A stretch of DNA of 64,000 nt, taken from assembly GCF_048771995.1 (NCBI RefSeq), contig NC_133050.1, positions 5,530,501-5,594,500 on the forward strand, given 5' to 3'. The position numbers and the translations under genes were made by a program. The stretch comes from Taeniopygia guttata. Its lineage: Eukaryota; Chordata; Aves; Passeriformes; Estrildidae. The notes beneath the pieces are model-generated. The model was not told the origin of the DNA, did no database searches, and saw only the letters and a program-made list of their open reading frames with translations. How positions within the stretch are numbered: position 1 is the stretch's first letter; the number at the start of each line of letters is the position of its first letter. This document shows, one piece after another, positions 21,201 through 31,619 of this stretch.

Positions 21201-24200
21201 GGGCTCACTGAGGCTGGAAAAGCCCTTGAAGATCACCGAGTCCATTTCAGCACTGCCAAGGCCACCACTAACCGTGTCCCCAGGCGCCACATCCCTATGG
21301 GTGTTAAATCCCTCCCAGGATGGTGAGCCCTCCACTTTGCTGGGCAGCCTGTGCCAATGCCTGACCACCCCTTCTATGAAGAAATATTCCTTAATATCCA
21401 ACCTAAACCTCCCCTAGAAATCCTCATGATTTTTCCCCTTTGGCCAAGCAAGTCCTTCCAGAATCCAAATATTTGAACACCTCTCCCAGATCCAGGCAGC
21501 TGTGAGGATGTGGCAGGCACGGAGGAAGTACCAGGAGAGGCTGCACTACTTCAGGCAGAATGTGAGTGATGGGATCAGAGTCAAACCGCTCCTGGGGCTG
21601 TGTTGGTGGGGATGTAGGGGGATGATCTGGAGCACGTAGCTGGATCCCTGTCCCTGAACGCTCTCAGTGCAGCTGGAATAACTGATTCATCCTGGCAGGG
21701 GGACAGATGGGAAGGAATAGATACCTGCTGGGTCTGGAAACCAAGCTCTCAGGTTTTGTAAAGTGTGAGGAGAGCAGAACCACTCCAGTTCCATAAAAAA
21801 CCCAACAATGACTTCAAGATGCCCATTAAGAGGGGAAGGAAATTCTGGGGAGAAAAGGGGGGTTGTCAGCTGTGGGAAGTGAAGCTGCACCCATGGAGTT
21901 GCTGCAGCTTCTGATATACAGTGGGTGGAGGGGAATGACCACTGAGAAGGGTAGAATCCCAAAATCTCTCCTGTGTTGTAGAGACCCTCATCCCAAGCCT
22001 TAATACATTCCTGGCAGTGGGACCAGGCAGTGATGTGCTTGTCCAGCTCTCCTTCACTCCCCACATGTGTTAGGGACACTACGAAAAAACATCTCCCACC
22101 TCTCTGTTTGTCTTGGCAGATTAAAGCTGTAATTAAAATCCAGGCTTTTGTACGAGCCAACAAGGCCCGTGGGGATTACAGGATGCTGGGTAAGTAAGTG
22201 CCTGCTCATTGCTGCTCTGAAGTGTGATGGCTAATTGGGAAGGAGATTCTGCCTCTTCCCTTGCTGGCCCTGCACAGTGGGGAAGCACTTATGGGCAGGC
22301 CACTGGAGTGACAGAGCCTTGGTGGTCCTTGGTCATCAGCCCTGGGGCTGCCCCTCTGCCCCCAAAAGCTTCCCAGAGGCTGTTGCAGTGTGGCCGTGTG
22401 CTGTCCCATGTCCTGGTGCTTTTTGGGGAGGAGGATGGGGTGTGGGTGAATGCACTGGGGGTGGCCACTCCATGCACCTGCAGATTATTCATGGCCTTGC
22501 TCTGCATTGCTGCAGTCCACACCAAGAGTCCACCCCTGGGCATCGTCCGGCGCTTCATCCACCTGCTGGAGCAGAGCCAGCACGACTTCTGGGAGGAGTC
22601 GGAGGTGCTGCGGCTGCAGGAGGAGGTGGTGAAGAGGATCCGTGCCAGCCGGCAGCTGGAGAGTGACCTGGACCTCATGGACATCAAGATTGGGCTGCTG
22701 GTCAAGAACAGGATCACGCTGCAGGTAGAGAGAGGGGAGGACTTGGCTGCCTCATGTGGTCCTGCCCTCCACGGCATCGCAGCTTGGACTCGTCTCTGCT
22801 TCACTCCTTAAGCAGAAGGAGCACTGGGCTGCCTCTGGCTCTCCCCAAAACTGGTCAGAATGCCAGAGCCTTAGGCAGACCCCAGTGCTTCTCTCCCTGC
22901 CTGTGTGGCCACAGGAGGTGGTGTCCCACTGCAAGAAGCTGACCAAGAAGAACAAGGAGCAGCTCTCAGAGATGATGTCCATGGACAAGCAGAAGGGGCT
23001 CAAGACGCTCAGCAAGGAGAAGAGGCAGAAGCTGGAGGCCTATCAGCACCTCTTCTACCTGCTGCAGGTGGGGCTGGGGGGCTCTGCTGTGTCCCCCACA
23101 GCCGGGGGAGCAGTGCAGGGACTGGGCCCAGCTACCCCACGACACCTGGGCTAGCTCAGTGTCCCTCCTCCCTGCAGACACAGCCAGTGTACCTGGCCAG
23201 GCTGATCTTCCAGATGCCTCAGAACAAGTCCACCAAATTCATGGAGTCGGTGATCTTTACACTTTACAACTACGCTTCCAACCCACGGGAGGCTTATCTG
23301 CTGCTGCAGCTCTTCAAAGTGGCACTGCAGGAGGAGATCAGGTGGGTGTCCTGGTGTGGGAGCAGGCCCAGGGAAAGGCTGAGCTGCAGCAGCTCGGATG
23401 CTGTTGTATCTGTCTGCTGCCTCCTGCTCGGAGAGCACACGCCAGTCCATCCTCTCTGTGCCCAGGTCCAAGGTGGACCACGTTCACGACATCCTGACGG
23501 GCAATGCCACGGTGGTGCGGCTGGTGGTCAGCTTCTACCGCAGTGAGCGCGGGCAGAACGCCCTGCGGCACATCCTGGCTGGCCCCGTGCAGGAGGTCCT
23601 GCAGGACAGGGCCCTCAGCATCCACACGGACCCTGTGGACATCTACAAGGCGTGGATCAACCAGACTGAGTCACAGAGCGGGCACAGAAGGTCAGACCCT
23701 GGGTAAGGAGGCTTGGCTCGGCCACAGGGTGGTGGGCATGCGGTGGTGATGGGCTCCTGTCCTCCCTTCACAGCAAGCTCCCGTACGAGGTCAGCCCTGA
23801 GCAGGCTCTCAGCCACCCCGAGGTCCAAAGGAGGCTGGACATTTCTATCCGCAACCTCCTGGCAGTAACAGACAAGTTTGTCTCTGCCATCACCTCTTCC
23901 GTGGATAAGATCCCGTGAGTATCCCGACGGTTTCTGTGCACGCCCCAGGAGTGCTGTTGGCTCTGAGGTGTCTCCAGCAAGGCCTTAGAAAGGAGGTTGG
24001 ATTATGGGGGGGCTTTGCTGCTGCAGGACTGAGTTACTGCACTGTCAGCAAGGGGAACCCCAAATATCAGCAGCGCCTCATGGGCTGCTTCGTTTTTCTG
24101 CTCCGTTTCTGGGCAGTTGAGATGTCTGCCAGGAAGAATCTGAGCTTTGTGGTCATCTCAGAGGATGAAGGCCTCCTCCAGAGATGCCTGGGTTGGCAGC

Positions 24201-27200
24201 AGGGTGGGGGAGGGAGCAGAGGGGTGCTGTAGCTGCCAGTCCTACCTGTGGGCTTCTCCATCACCCCAGGGCTGGGGGCTTGCTGCTTCTTGGCGGATGG
24301 GTAGTAGGACTGGGTCATCAGGGTGGACCCACATGCTGATGGTCCTCTCCCTACCTCTCCTCAGCTATGGGATGCGCTACATGGCCAAAATCCTGAGGAT
24401 GTCCTTGGTTGAGAAATTCCCCAAGGCCCCAGCAGAGGAGGTTGATAAGGTACCACGGGGCTGGGGCAGCTGTACAGTTTGGTGGGGTTCAGCTGTGTCT
24501 GTACATGAGGGGCCACAAAGGTCAGGTCCTTTTGACTTAAAAACCCCTCCAAGTCGACATTGTCCTTGAGCCACTAAGGAAATGCCAAGAGGAGATGCAG
24601 AGCAAGGATGAAACATCCTTCCCTGCTGAGGTGTCACCTCCTTGGGCCCTAACCCATCTGCTCCCCAGCCTGCCTCTCGTCCTAGATCGTGGGGAACCTG
24701 CTCTACTACCGCTTCATGAACCCGGCAGTGGTGGCCCCCGATGGCTTTGACATCGTGGACGTGTCGGCCGGGGCAGCGCTGCGCCCGGAGCAGCGCCGCA
24801 GCCTGGGCTGCATCGCCAAGGTGCTGCAGCACGCCGCCGCCCACAGGCCCTTCCAGGGGGACAGTGCCCACCTCTGCGGGCTCAACCAGTACCTGGAGCA
24901 CACCCACAGCAAGTTCAGGTGGGCCCCAGGGTGGTGATGGGGTGGGAGGGCGGCTGGGAGCCCGTGGCAAGGGTTGGGGCTGACCAAAGGGGTCCCTCCC
25001 TGCAGGAGGTTCATCTCTGCTGCCTGCTGCGTCCCTGAGCCCGAGGAGAGGTTTGACATGGATGAGTACTCAGAGATGGTGGCAGTGGCCAAACCAGTCA
25101 TCTACATCACTGTGGGGGAGCTCATCAACACGCACAAGGTCAGGGCATAAAGCTCATGGCAAGCTCTGCTTCCTCTGCTCCCATCCCCTGGGCTTTCTGC
25201 TTGTTTCCTCCCATTCTTCTGTATCCCACCCCTGGCACAGCTTCCTTCTTCCTGACCCTTTTTTTCCCTTCTAAGCAGGGAAATAACCTAGATTCTGCAG
25301 GTTTGTCCTTTTGCAAACCTCATATTTTCTCCATCCCCTCTTGGGTGTGAAGGGTGACCCTCCCTCATGCTCCATTTGCATCCCCCTTTTGTCGGAATCT
25401 GAGGTATTGATGATTCTGAGATTGTAAAAAGTCTCTGTCTTTCTGCCCCGTTGCCAAAGCAGAAGCCATAATTGGTCTGTGCTGTTTCAAGGTTGTTTAT
25501 TCTGTTTATCTCTAACATGTTCTGCTGCCCTGCCGCAGCTCTGTCCTGCAGGGCAGCGTGTGGGGCTCTGCCCTCAGTGGGATGGTACAAACATTAAATA
25601 CCACAAACTACCTGTGCTATATTTACAATAACGTGCCAATATCTATCACATTAAACAGCGTGTCCCCAGCCTAAACCAACAGAAAAATGCCAACAACCAC
25701 AGTGAAACATGGAGGGCATGAAGAAGGAGAAAAAGGACAAGACACACCCAATTTCCTCCATCTTGTCCCCTTCGGACCCCTCATCTAGAAACCTAAAATT
25801 TTACTTTTGCACCCATGCCACACTTAATTATTACTCTTATCAAACACTCAGAGCTGGTAATTCATCCTGTAAGATTGAAAACTCTTTTCCACGGACAGAG
25901 ATCACAGCCAGTGTCTCTGGGGGCTCTGTCCAGGGGAGTTCCTGACCCCTGCCAGGGTCCCAGGGCAGCCAGAGGGCAGCCAGAGGGAAGCCCTGGATTC
26001 CCACACCCTTTGCCACTGATTCATCCCTTGCACTGTCCAGCTCCTGCTCGAGCACCAGGACTCCATCACATCACACCACAGTGACCCCCTGCACGAGCTC
26101 CTGGCGGATCTCGATGAGCTTCCCACAGTCCAGTCCCTGGTTGGTAGGTTGGATTCTGGGACCCACCACCCGCCCTGGTGGGAGGAGGGTGGACGTGGGC
26201 ACACTTTCCTTGCAGGAAGTTTGAGCTGGATTGCTCTGGGCACGGGAAGCCAACCCTCCAGAGGCCAGCACAGCTAGCAGGGCTCTCTGTGCCCTCGCAG
26301 GGGAGAGCGTTGCCAGCCCGGGAGACAGCAGTGCTGAGCAGGTGATCTCCCAGCTCAGCAGAACAGAGATTTCCCTCACCCTCACCAACAAGCTGGTGCC
26401 AGTGGCCAGCAGCGAGGAGAGTGACACCAGGAGCCTGCTGCTGAGGTGAGGATGGGCTCTGGGGGTGTTGGAAGGGTACTGGGGGCTGGGATGCTCAAGG
26501 TGGGCAAGAAACCCTTGGGAGGTAACTAAATATTGTGTGGAGGGTGATGGTCTGGAGCGGATGCCTGACATCTCCCTCTGGTCTCTAGCACCAAGCAGAT
26601 GCTGGTGGATTTGATCCAGTGCCAAGCAGGAGATTCCCTCCCAGAAATCCTGTGGACACCAGCCTCACAGCATGAGGTGGGATGAGTGAGGCTGCTGCAA
26701 GGGATGAACTGAAAATCCTTGTGGGCAAAGGGCGAAAAAGTTCTCAGCAAAAAGCTGCCCCGCTCCTCTCAGAGGTTTGGCTACTTGTGATCCAGCAGTG
26801 CTTGGACTCTGGATTTCAGAAAAATCACGTTCTGGGCCAGGAGAGACCCACATCAAAGCGTGGGTGAAGGAGTTTGATTGTTCCTCCTCTGTATCCCATT
26901 CCAGCTGTGTTCCCTTCTCCTCCCTAGGAAGCTGCCCACGAGCAGCTGCTGTGCCAGCGAGCGCTGCGGGATGCCCAGCCCTCTGCTCAGCTCAGGCGCC
27001 ACCCCTCCCTGGCTGCCAACGCCCGGCTCTCCATGCAGGAGAAGAAGCGCAAGGTCACCCGCAACCTGCGGCGCTTGGAGAGCCTGGGGCTGCTGGACTC
27101 TGCCAACCAGTACCAGGCGCTCATCGACCAGCTGGCCAAGGTGTGCTGGGGGATGCCAGGCTGGGATCACCCCTAAACCCCCGGAGCTCCTGCTCTGTAA

Positions 27201-28328
27201 AGCTCACAATGACAAATTTTGGTTTTCTGGCACCGCTGTTTCCTCCAGGACATCCGGAACCAGCGGCGCCACCGGCAGCAGCGCCGCAGGGAGATCCTGA
27301 AGCTGAGGCAGACCCTGGAGGGCCTCGATGCCAAAACTCTGTTTTATGAGGAGCAAATTGATTATTACAACCAGTACATCAAGACCTGCCTTGACAACCT
27401 GGCAGCCGGCAACAAGTGCGATTCCTTACCAAAAATCAGTAGTTTTTTAAAAAAAACGTTATTTGTTTTCATTGCTCTCTGGTTGTTGTGAATCCTGGAG
27501 AGGTTGGGAATCAAAAGGGTCACGGATGGCTGGAGATGAGCTCTCAGAATGTGGTCCCTTCTCTTCCAGGGGCAGTGGGAAGAGCAAGAAGCTGCCATCT
27601 CTGCACTACACAGCAGCCCAGCTGTGGGAGAAGGGGGTGCTGCTGGAGATCCAGGACCTGCCACCCAGCCAGTGAGTGACCCTGCTCCAGGGCAGGAGCT
27701 TCTGCTTGGCCTTATTCAGTGCAGGGCCAGGAGTTAATGCACTCTGACCCTTGTGGGCCCCTTCTGGTTCAGGATATTCCATGGTTCTATGAAAACTTAG
27801 GCAGGAAGAGGAAAATAACTGAGAAGGAGGATGCACATGGGCCACTGTTGTCCTGCCATGTGGGGCAAGTTGTTTTGTGTAGGAGAATGGGATTTGCAGT
27901 GAGGTTTGGGCTGTGGGTCTGGCTGCTGTGGACTGGGAGGGTGAGCTGGTCCTTGGCTGTGTTAAAGCTGTGAAGCCCCTTTGGTAGTGAGTGTCTCTGT
28001 CTTCTCAGGCTCAGGAACGTGGTTTTCGACATCATCCCCTGTGAGGAATCGGGCAGGTTCCAGGTGAAAGCCAAATTCATGGGGATCGACATGGAGCACT
28101 TCCAGCTGCACTACCAGGTGGGGAGCCTGCAGCTGCTGGGGCTCAGAGAGATGAGGGCAGCTGGGGTGTGTGGGGGCTGTGTGGTGCCCCCAGTGACAGT
28201 CCCCTCTCCCACAGGACCTGCTGCAGCTGCAGTACGAGGGAGTAGCAGTCATGAAGATGTTCGATAAGGCCAAGGTCAATGTCAACCTGCTCATTTTCCT
28301 CCTCAACAAGAAGTTCTTCAAGAAGTAA
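12282..28328 (+). CDS. IQGAP3: IQGAP3, complete gene (38 coding exons)
   Basis: IQ-motif GTPase-activating-like scaffold that binds active Rac1/Cdc42, calmodulin and F-actin and promotes proliferation and cytokinesis. It does not stimulate GTP hydrolysis despite its GAP-like fold. Thirty-eight exons join in phase, 4914 coding bases, 1637 residues (human 1631 from memory). Exon 1 is 12282-12306 (MEGAGPGR, then a split codon); the stop is TAA 28326-28328. Order of domains: calponin homology (residues about 30-150), coiled/IR repeats, WW (about 665-711), four IQ motifs (about 720-840), GAP-related domain (about 965-1250), RasGAP C-terminal domain (about 1400-1637). Exon coordinates are in the domain entries. 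Three solo LTRs, a CR1 piece and a minisatellite sit in the introns; no coding exon is interrupted. The start is chosen because it gives MEGAGPG in phase with the conserved MDEQRRQNVAYQYL. Confidence 0.98.
12307..13633 (+). repeat. IQGAP3 intron 1 with hexamer repeat and 30-base minisatellite
   Basis: Just after the exon 1 donor, 12318-12352 is a run of CCGGCA hexamers. From about 12412 to 13045 there is a minisatellite of ~22-31-base units of the form GGGGATTGGGGAACAGACGG followed by GTCTGGGGTGC, about 22 copies, some lacking the GATTGG part. The rest of the intron is unique. Open frames on either strand here are repeat artefacts. Confidence 0.9.
13634..15456 (+). CDS. IQGAP3: IQGAP3 exons 2-7: calponin homology domain
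   Basis: Exons 13634-13721, 14065-14221, 14497-14574, 14763-14839, 15010-15077 and 15343-15456 (residues about 9-202). They code the single CH domain, which binds F-actin: MDEQRRQNVAYQYLC, then LRNGVLLAKLGHCFAP, KKIYDPEQTRYK, LHFRHTDNINYWRDAM, TTDIYDKKNMPRVVYCIHAL. The exon 4 donor is GTATCA, a weak form; all others are ordinary. The last exon carries YGLQLPAFSKIGGILANELS, conserved in all IQGAPs. Confidence 0.97.
15595..16212 (-). mobile_element. Solo LTR, ERVK-like family A, copy 1 (IQGAP3 intron 7)
   Basis: A 618-base element with ends TGTCGGAATC and GATTCCCACA, flanked by the exact 6-base duplication CAGTGG (15589-15594 and 16213-16218). The poly(A) signal reads on the - strand (TTTATT at 15703-15708), so it is antisense to IQGAP3. 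The 6-base duplication is usual for class II (ERVK) elements. It is closely related to copies at 25390 and 37709. Likely young, from the intact duplication and close similarity among copies. Confidence 0.93.
16396..18593 (+). CDS. IQGAP3: IQGAP3 exons 8-14: IR (IQGAP repeat) region, first part
   Basis: Exons 16396-16574, 16878-16956, 17222-17385, 17590-17677, 17791-17954, 18081-18241 and 18469-18593. They code the helical IQGAP-specific repeats thought to mediate dimerisation. Each repeat has the signature 'A(I/V)N.A...G....T...L..P.A.L': VHAAVLAINEAVDRGVV, VRGALEEVDNALERQD, VGRINAAVRQGVPAETL, EMLSAVALVNQALDA. The conserved LTQAEIQGNINKVN falls in exon 9 and FLSWNDIQDSV in exon 14. Confidence 0.97.
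18631..19382. mobile_element. Solo LTR, AT-rich, ERVK-like (IQGAP3 intron 14)
   Basis: A 752-base, strongly AT-rich element begins TGTTGGAATT and ends GAGTTCCAACA, with 8-base inverted ends (TGTTGGAA/TTCCAACA). An exact 6-base duplication CAGGGG flanks it (18625-18630 and 19383-19388). No coding sequence is present. The 6-base duplication suggests class II. The sequence is unlike family A. Orientation is unclear because TATA- and poly(A)-like words are common on both strands. Confidence 0.85.
19527..20432 (+). CDS. IQGAP3: IQGAP3 exons 15-18: last IR repeats and WW domain
   Basis: Exons 19527-19690, 19844-19934, 20014-20181 and 20290-20432. Exons 15-17 finish the IR region (VLGLLNEALLQADPEKTL, then ALGIAAINQAIKEGKASQTL). 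Exon 18 codes the WW domain: first Trp in TELSWVRHRL, aromatic block AEYYLNLQS, second Trp in EGSWQCP. In IQGAP1 the WW region was reported to bind ERK; that role here is by homology. Confidence 0.97.
20509..22189 (+). CDS. IQGAP3: IQGAP3 exons 19-22: four IQ motifs
   Basis: Exons 20509-20679, 20932-21015, 21490-21561 and 22120-22189. Each IQ motif spans an exon border or sits in one exon: VVRLQARLRGFLVRRQL; ATRIQ|ACWRGYRQRRAYL; AIK|IQAAVRMWQARRKYQ; VIKIQAFVRANKARGDY. These bind calmodulin or myosin light chains. Four motifs is the normal IQGAP number. A CR1 fragment lies in the intron between exons 20 and 21. Confidence 0.97.
21176..21432 (-). mobile_element. CR1 LINE 3' fragment (IQGAP3 intron 20)
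   Basis: Diverged reverse-complement CR1 3' region: AATCATAGACTAGAATTG, then GGCTGGAAAAGCCCTTGAAG, and the late block CTTAATATCCAACCTAAACC. It is 5' truncated and ends about 60 bases before IQGAP3 exon 21. Confidence 0.85.
22516..24918 (+). CDS. IQGAP3: IQGAP3 exons 23-29: pre-GRD and GAP-related domain
   Basis: Exons 22516-22724, 22915-23067, 23178-23341, 23466-23690, 23774-23914, 24365-24449 and 24686-24918. Key blocks: LDLMDIKIGLLVKNRITLQ, VSHCKKLTKKNKEQLS, YLARLIFQMPQNKSTKFMES, TGNATVVRLVVSFYR, KLPYEVSPEQALSHPEVQ and GNLLYYRFMNPAVVAPDGFD. As in other IQGAPs the place of the RasGAP arginine finger is taken by Thr (the T of GNAT, equivalent to T1046 of IQGAP1 as recalled), fitting a domain that binds but does not activate GTPases. 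Exon 26 may end at 23690 (GTCAGA donor, best homology) or at 23702 (GTAAGG donor, four extra residues); both keep phase. Confidence 0.96.
25006..26676 (+). CDS. IQGAP3: IQGAP3 exons 30-33: end of GRD and linker
   Basis: Exons 25006-25138, 26041-26143, 26301-26445 and 26589-26676. Blocks: FDMDEYSEMVAVAKPVIYI, TVGELINTHK, LLLEHQDSITSHHSDPLHEL, ISLTLTNKLVP. Exon 31 is preceded at only 35 bases by a solo LTR (ends 26005), so its branch point must lie in the short remaining piece, perhaps CACTGAT near 26015-26021. Confidence 0.96.
25390..26005 (-). mobile_element. Solo LTR, ERVK-like family A, copy 2 (IQGAP3 intron 30)
   Basis: A 616-base element, same ends as copy 1 (TGTCGGAATC ... GATTCCCACA), with the exact 6-base duplication CCCTTT (25384-25389 and 26006-26011). 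Antisense to IQGAP3. It differs from copy 1 by scattered changes and small length differences only. It inserted 35 bases upstream of the IQGAP3 exon 31 acceptor. Confidence 0.93.
26928..28328 (+). CDS. IQGAP3: IQGAP3 exons 34-38: RasGAP C-terminal domain
   Basis: Exons 26928-27140, 27249-27415, 27570-27671, 28009-28117 and 28215-28328. Blocks: KKRKVTRNLRRLESLGLL, YEEQIDYYNQYIKTCLDNL, SLHYTAAQLWEKGVLLEI, RNVVFDIIPCEESGRFQV, HYQDLLQLQYEGVAVMK and a C-terminus VNVNLLIFLLNKKFFKK. The RGCT region of IQGAPs binds E-cadherin, beta-catenin and CLIP-170 in family members studied. The end is full length and collinear with human. Confidence 0.97.
27745..27800 (+). mobile_element. CR1 3' terminus (IQGAP3 intron 36)
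   Basis: About 55 bases ending GGATATTCCATGGTTCTATG, the diverged CR1 3' tail (ATTCTATG-type octamers). Unlike the other long copies it lies on the + strand. Confidence 0.65.
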
Positions 28329-29545
28329 CAGGGTCAGGGGTGTGGGGCTAGAGGAAGGGGAGCAATGTAAACCTGCCAAAGAGACCTCAGGGCTGGTGGT
28401 TGCAGGGCAGGGAAGCTGCTGCTGGCCATGGAGCTTTCCTGCATGGATGCTTGAGCATCTGCAGCCAGCAGTGCCTGACTGGGGGCCCAGCCCCAGCCCT
28501 GGGCACCCCGAGCTTGGTACTAAACCAGTGCCCGACCTCCCTGCAGGAGGATGCACCTACCAAAGCTTTTGCAGCATGTGTTGCTTTTAAAATCTATTTT
28601 ATCTGGATATTTTGGCTGTTTAATTCCTGTGTTGCCAACAGCCAGCTGCCCACTCTGTGTTTCTGGACACTACACAGGTTTTACTGATAAAATAAAGGTA
28701 TCTAATTTATCTATATATCTATCTATATCTATATGTATGTATATATTTCTTCCTCACATTAAGGCATGGGAAATTTTATATGGAGGGGTAGGGAGAGGCC
28801 AGAACAGTGAGGCAATAACTGCTTGTGAAGGCAGCTGTGAGCTCTTTAGTACATTGAGGTGCAATAGAAGAATTTTGATTTTAAAGATGAATTTCACTGC
28901 TCTTCAGCCAGGCTGTGAAACACAAGAGAGAGGCTCAGTGTCACTGCTGTCCCACAGATGTTCTGAGGGACTGAGCAGGGGCCACATCTGGACCACAGCA
29001 TCTGCTGTGGAACAACCCCACAGCACCCTCTCAGCAGGGATGGTGGTGCCTCTGTCCCCTCTTGATTTGATCTGGTGCTTAATCAGTTTTCAAGTGTGGG
29101 ACAATGGCTGATTTTGGCCATGGCTGCATTTAAAGCACTTTCTCTCCATGTCAGCTCCTCCTGCAGCCCCTTCCCTGGGATGGGAGGGAGCTGCTGCCAG
29201 TCCCAACCTCCTCCCACCCCATCTCCTTCAGGTACAGGAGCAGCAGGTCCCAAACCTGCTCTGCAAAGGAAGTTTTTTGGAGGATTGGAACAGGAATCTC
29301 CCTCTCTGCCTGGTAACTGCTGTGGGACCTTGAGGCAGCTTAGGGGTACCTGATCTATTGGCATCTCAGGCTCTGTCTTGTCTTTGGAAAGTGATGTTTG
29401 TTTGTGAAGTTTTTATGTGATTTTCTTTCCCTCCTCTCATATAAATGCCTCAAACTATGCTTATTCTATCCCCATCCATGCTGGATTCCGGATGTGCTGG
29501 CTCTGCTTGTTTACTCTAAATAAAGATGTATCAGAAAATGCAGAA
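28329..29545 (+). other. IQGAP3: IQGAP3 3' UTR with two possible poly(A) signals
   Basis: Canonical AATAAA at 28691-28696, about 365 bases after the stop, is the likely main site. A TATC/TATG microsatellite follows at 28703-28750. A second AATAAA at 29519-29524 followed by GT-rich sequence could serve a long 3' UTR isoform or an unrelated non-coding transcript. Confidence 0.6.
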
Positions 29546-31615
29546 TTTCTCTGGATGGTCGTTTCCCTGTGCTCCTCCCCTGCCTCTCCCTTTGTTCAGC
29601 AGGGTGTTTGAGGCTGGTGACATTCCTGCAGCCCTCTGTTCCCAAAGCAAGTGTCCCCTCAGCTCTGGCCAGGGCACCAGGGAGCAGCTCCCTCACGGCA
29701 GTGCAGAGTCAGGTGCTGAGGCACAACTCAGCTCTTGCACAGGGAATTTAGGCCACTTTCAGGCACACTTAATTCTTAAATAAATACTATGATTACGTCT
29801 CCTAAAGGCTATGATTATATCTCTACAGGAATGAAGTGGGATCAAGCTGCAGCACTTTTCTGTGTTTAAAATAGGACCAGGCTGCCATTAACCTGTTGGA
29901 TGCTGCACCATCTGCAGGGACAGGATCCTGGGAAGTTGCTGCTGCACATTGCCCGTTACCACACGGCTTTTTATCTTCTGGTTGCCATATTTGTTTATTT
30001 TTTTCCTTCCTTGCCTTTAGAGGAGGATCCAGCATATCTCTGGCTGTGGCTCAGTGTGGTTTGTTGCTGCCAGCAGCCAAGCAGTGTTGGCATTTCAGCA
30101 GCATTTGGCACGCTGAAAACACTTTTTTTGGGGTGCTTTGGGGATGGGGGGGAAGCCTGAAGTAAAGAACTCCACCTAATAATAACAGTCCCAACTATTC
30201 ACTAAGCACAGCTGCTGCATGGAGGGGGCTCGATGTTGCTGTGGAAAATTGATTTATTTTTTTGACTCTTGGGAAGCTGTGCTGTGGCCAGCCATGACTC
30301 AGAAACAGGGTGCCACCTCTTCCTGCTGCCCATGGCTTTGGAGAGGAGGTCGGAGGGGAAAATGAAGCCCTGGGAGAGCTGGAGGAGGCCTGGCTGGCTG
30401 AGCTGCTCCAGGCACAGCTCCACTAGATGTCATTGCAAGCTGGGATAAGGCTCGGATGGGCTCCGGTGGCCGTAGCTCCGGGGATGGAGCAGCGCATCCC
30501 GCTGAGCTCCGGAGCTCCGGCACAGCCTCTCCCCAGCCCCCCGGCTTTTCCTGCAGCTTTTCCTGCAGCTCTCTGGGGCTCTGTGCTGCTTGCCCAGGCT
30601 GGACACAGAAAAGGACCCCGAGGAAAAGCAGAACCCCGGGTTAACACCGCCCTGAGAGTGTTATTTGGGAAGGGGAGAAAAGGAGACTGGGCTCCCTCTG
30701 AGGTTTGTATTGCACAGCAGAGAATCCCGCAGTGGTTTGGGTGGAAGGGACCTTGAAGATCACCAGTTCCACTATTCCAGGTTGCTCCAAGCACCCAGCC
30801 TGGTCCTGGGCACTTCCAAGGATGCCACAGCTTCTCTGGGCAGCCTGTGCCAGTGCCTCACCACCCTGACAGGGAAGAATTTCCTCCCAATATCCCACCC
30901 AGCCCTGTCCTCTGGCAGGGGAAACCATTCCCCCATGTCCCTTTAGGCACTCTTTAGGTACAGGGAGGTATTACTTCACCTTGAGCAGCTCCAGCATGCC
31001 CTGTCCAGCACCCAGGCACCATTCCTGCCCCACCAGCCTTGCCTGGATGGCAAAGGGGATCACTGAGCCCCCTCAGGGACTTCCCCCTCCACACCCAACT
31101 GGGACACAGCATTCCCAGGGCAGCGGCTGTGCTGAAGGTGCCACATCCCCAGGTGCCATAGGGTCCCTCAGCCACACAAGGGACCCTCACTCCTGCTTAC
31201 TTACTCCCATAATTGCCTCCAGGAGCACAGAGGAGCTGCCTGATGGGTGGAAATTGGAAAAAAACAAAGAAAAAACAAAAAAAAAGGAATGAAGGAAGGT
31301 TAAAAAAACTATGTGTATACGTACATGCATGAGAGGAAATCTGCACCAGGGTACAGGATGGGCATTCAGCTTTTCACATCTCACCAAGCTTACGTTTGGC
31401 TGAAGTGCTGCAGCCTGTGGCACTCAGTGTAGGAAAGTGTAAGAGTGGAGAAAGGTGCCCACACTGGGGCTGCTGCCACGGTCCGGGGTGGCAAAGGGGC
31501 TGCTGGGACCCCCCTGGCTCTGTGACACCCAAAAGGGATGGGAATGGTTCCACTGGGCTTGGGAAGGTGCTGCTGCAGGCCCTGACCCCAGCAGCTGCCT
31601 GGCCTGGGGGAGAAG
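29546..31615. other. Intergenic stretch with one CR1 fragment, no gene seen
   Basis: Mostly unique sequence between the IQGAP3 3' end and the first large minisatellite. It holds a CR1 fragment (30716-30965) and an A-rich patch at 31256-31312. No open frame resembles a known protein. Confidence 0.5.
30716..30965 (-). mobile_element. CR1 LINE 3' fragment
   Basis: Reverse-complement CR1: GTGGTTTGGGTGGAAGGGAC, CCACAGCTTCTCTGGGCAGC, CAGTGCCTCACCACCCTGAC, and GGGAAGAATTTCCTCCCAAT. It includes the segment amplified at 5880-6095, here in single copy. Confidence 0.85.
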
Positions 31616-31619
31616 CTCT

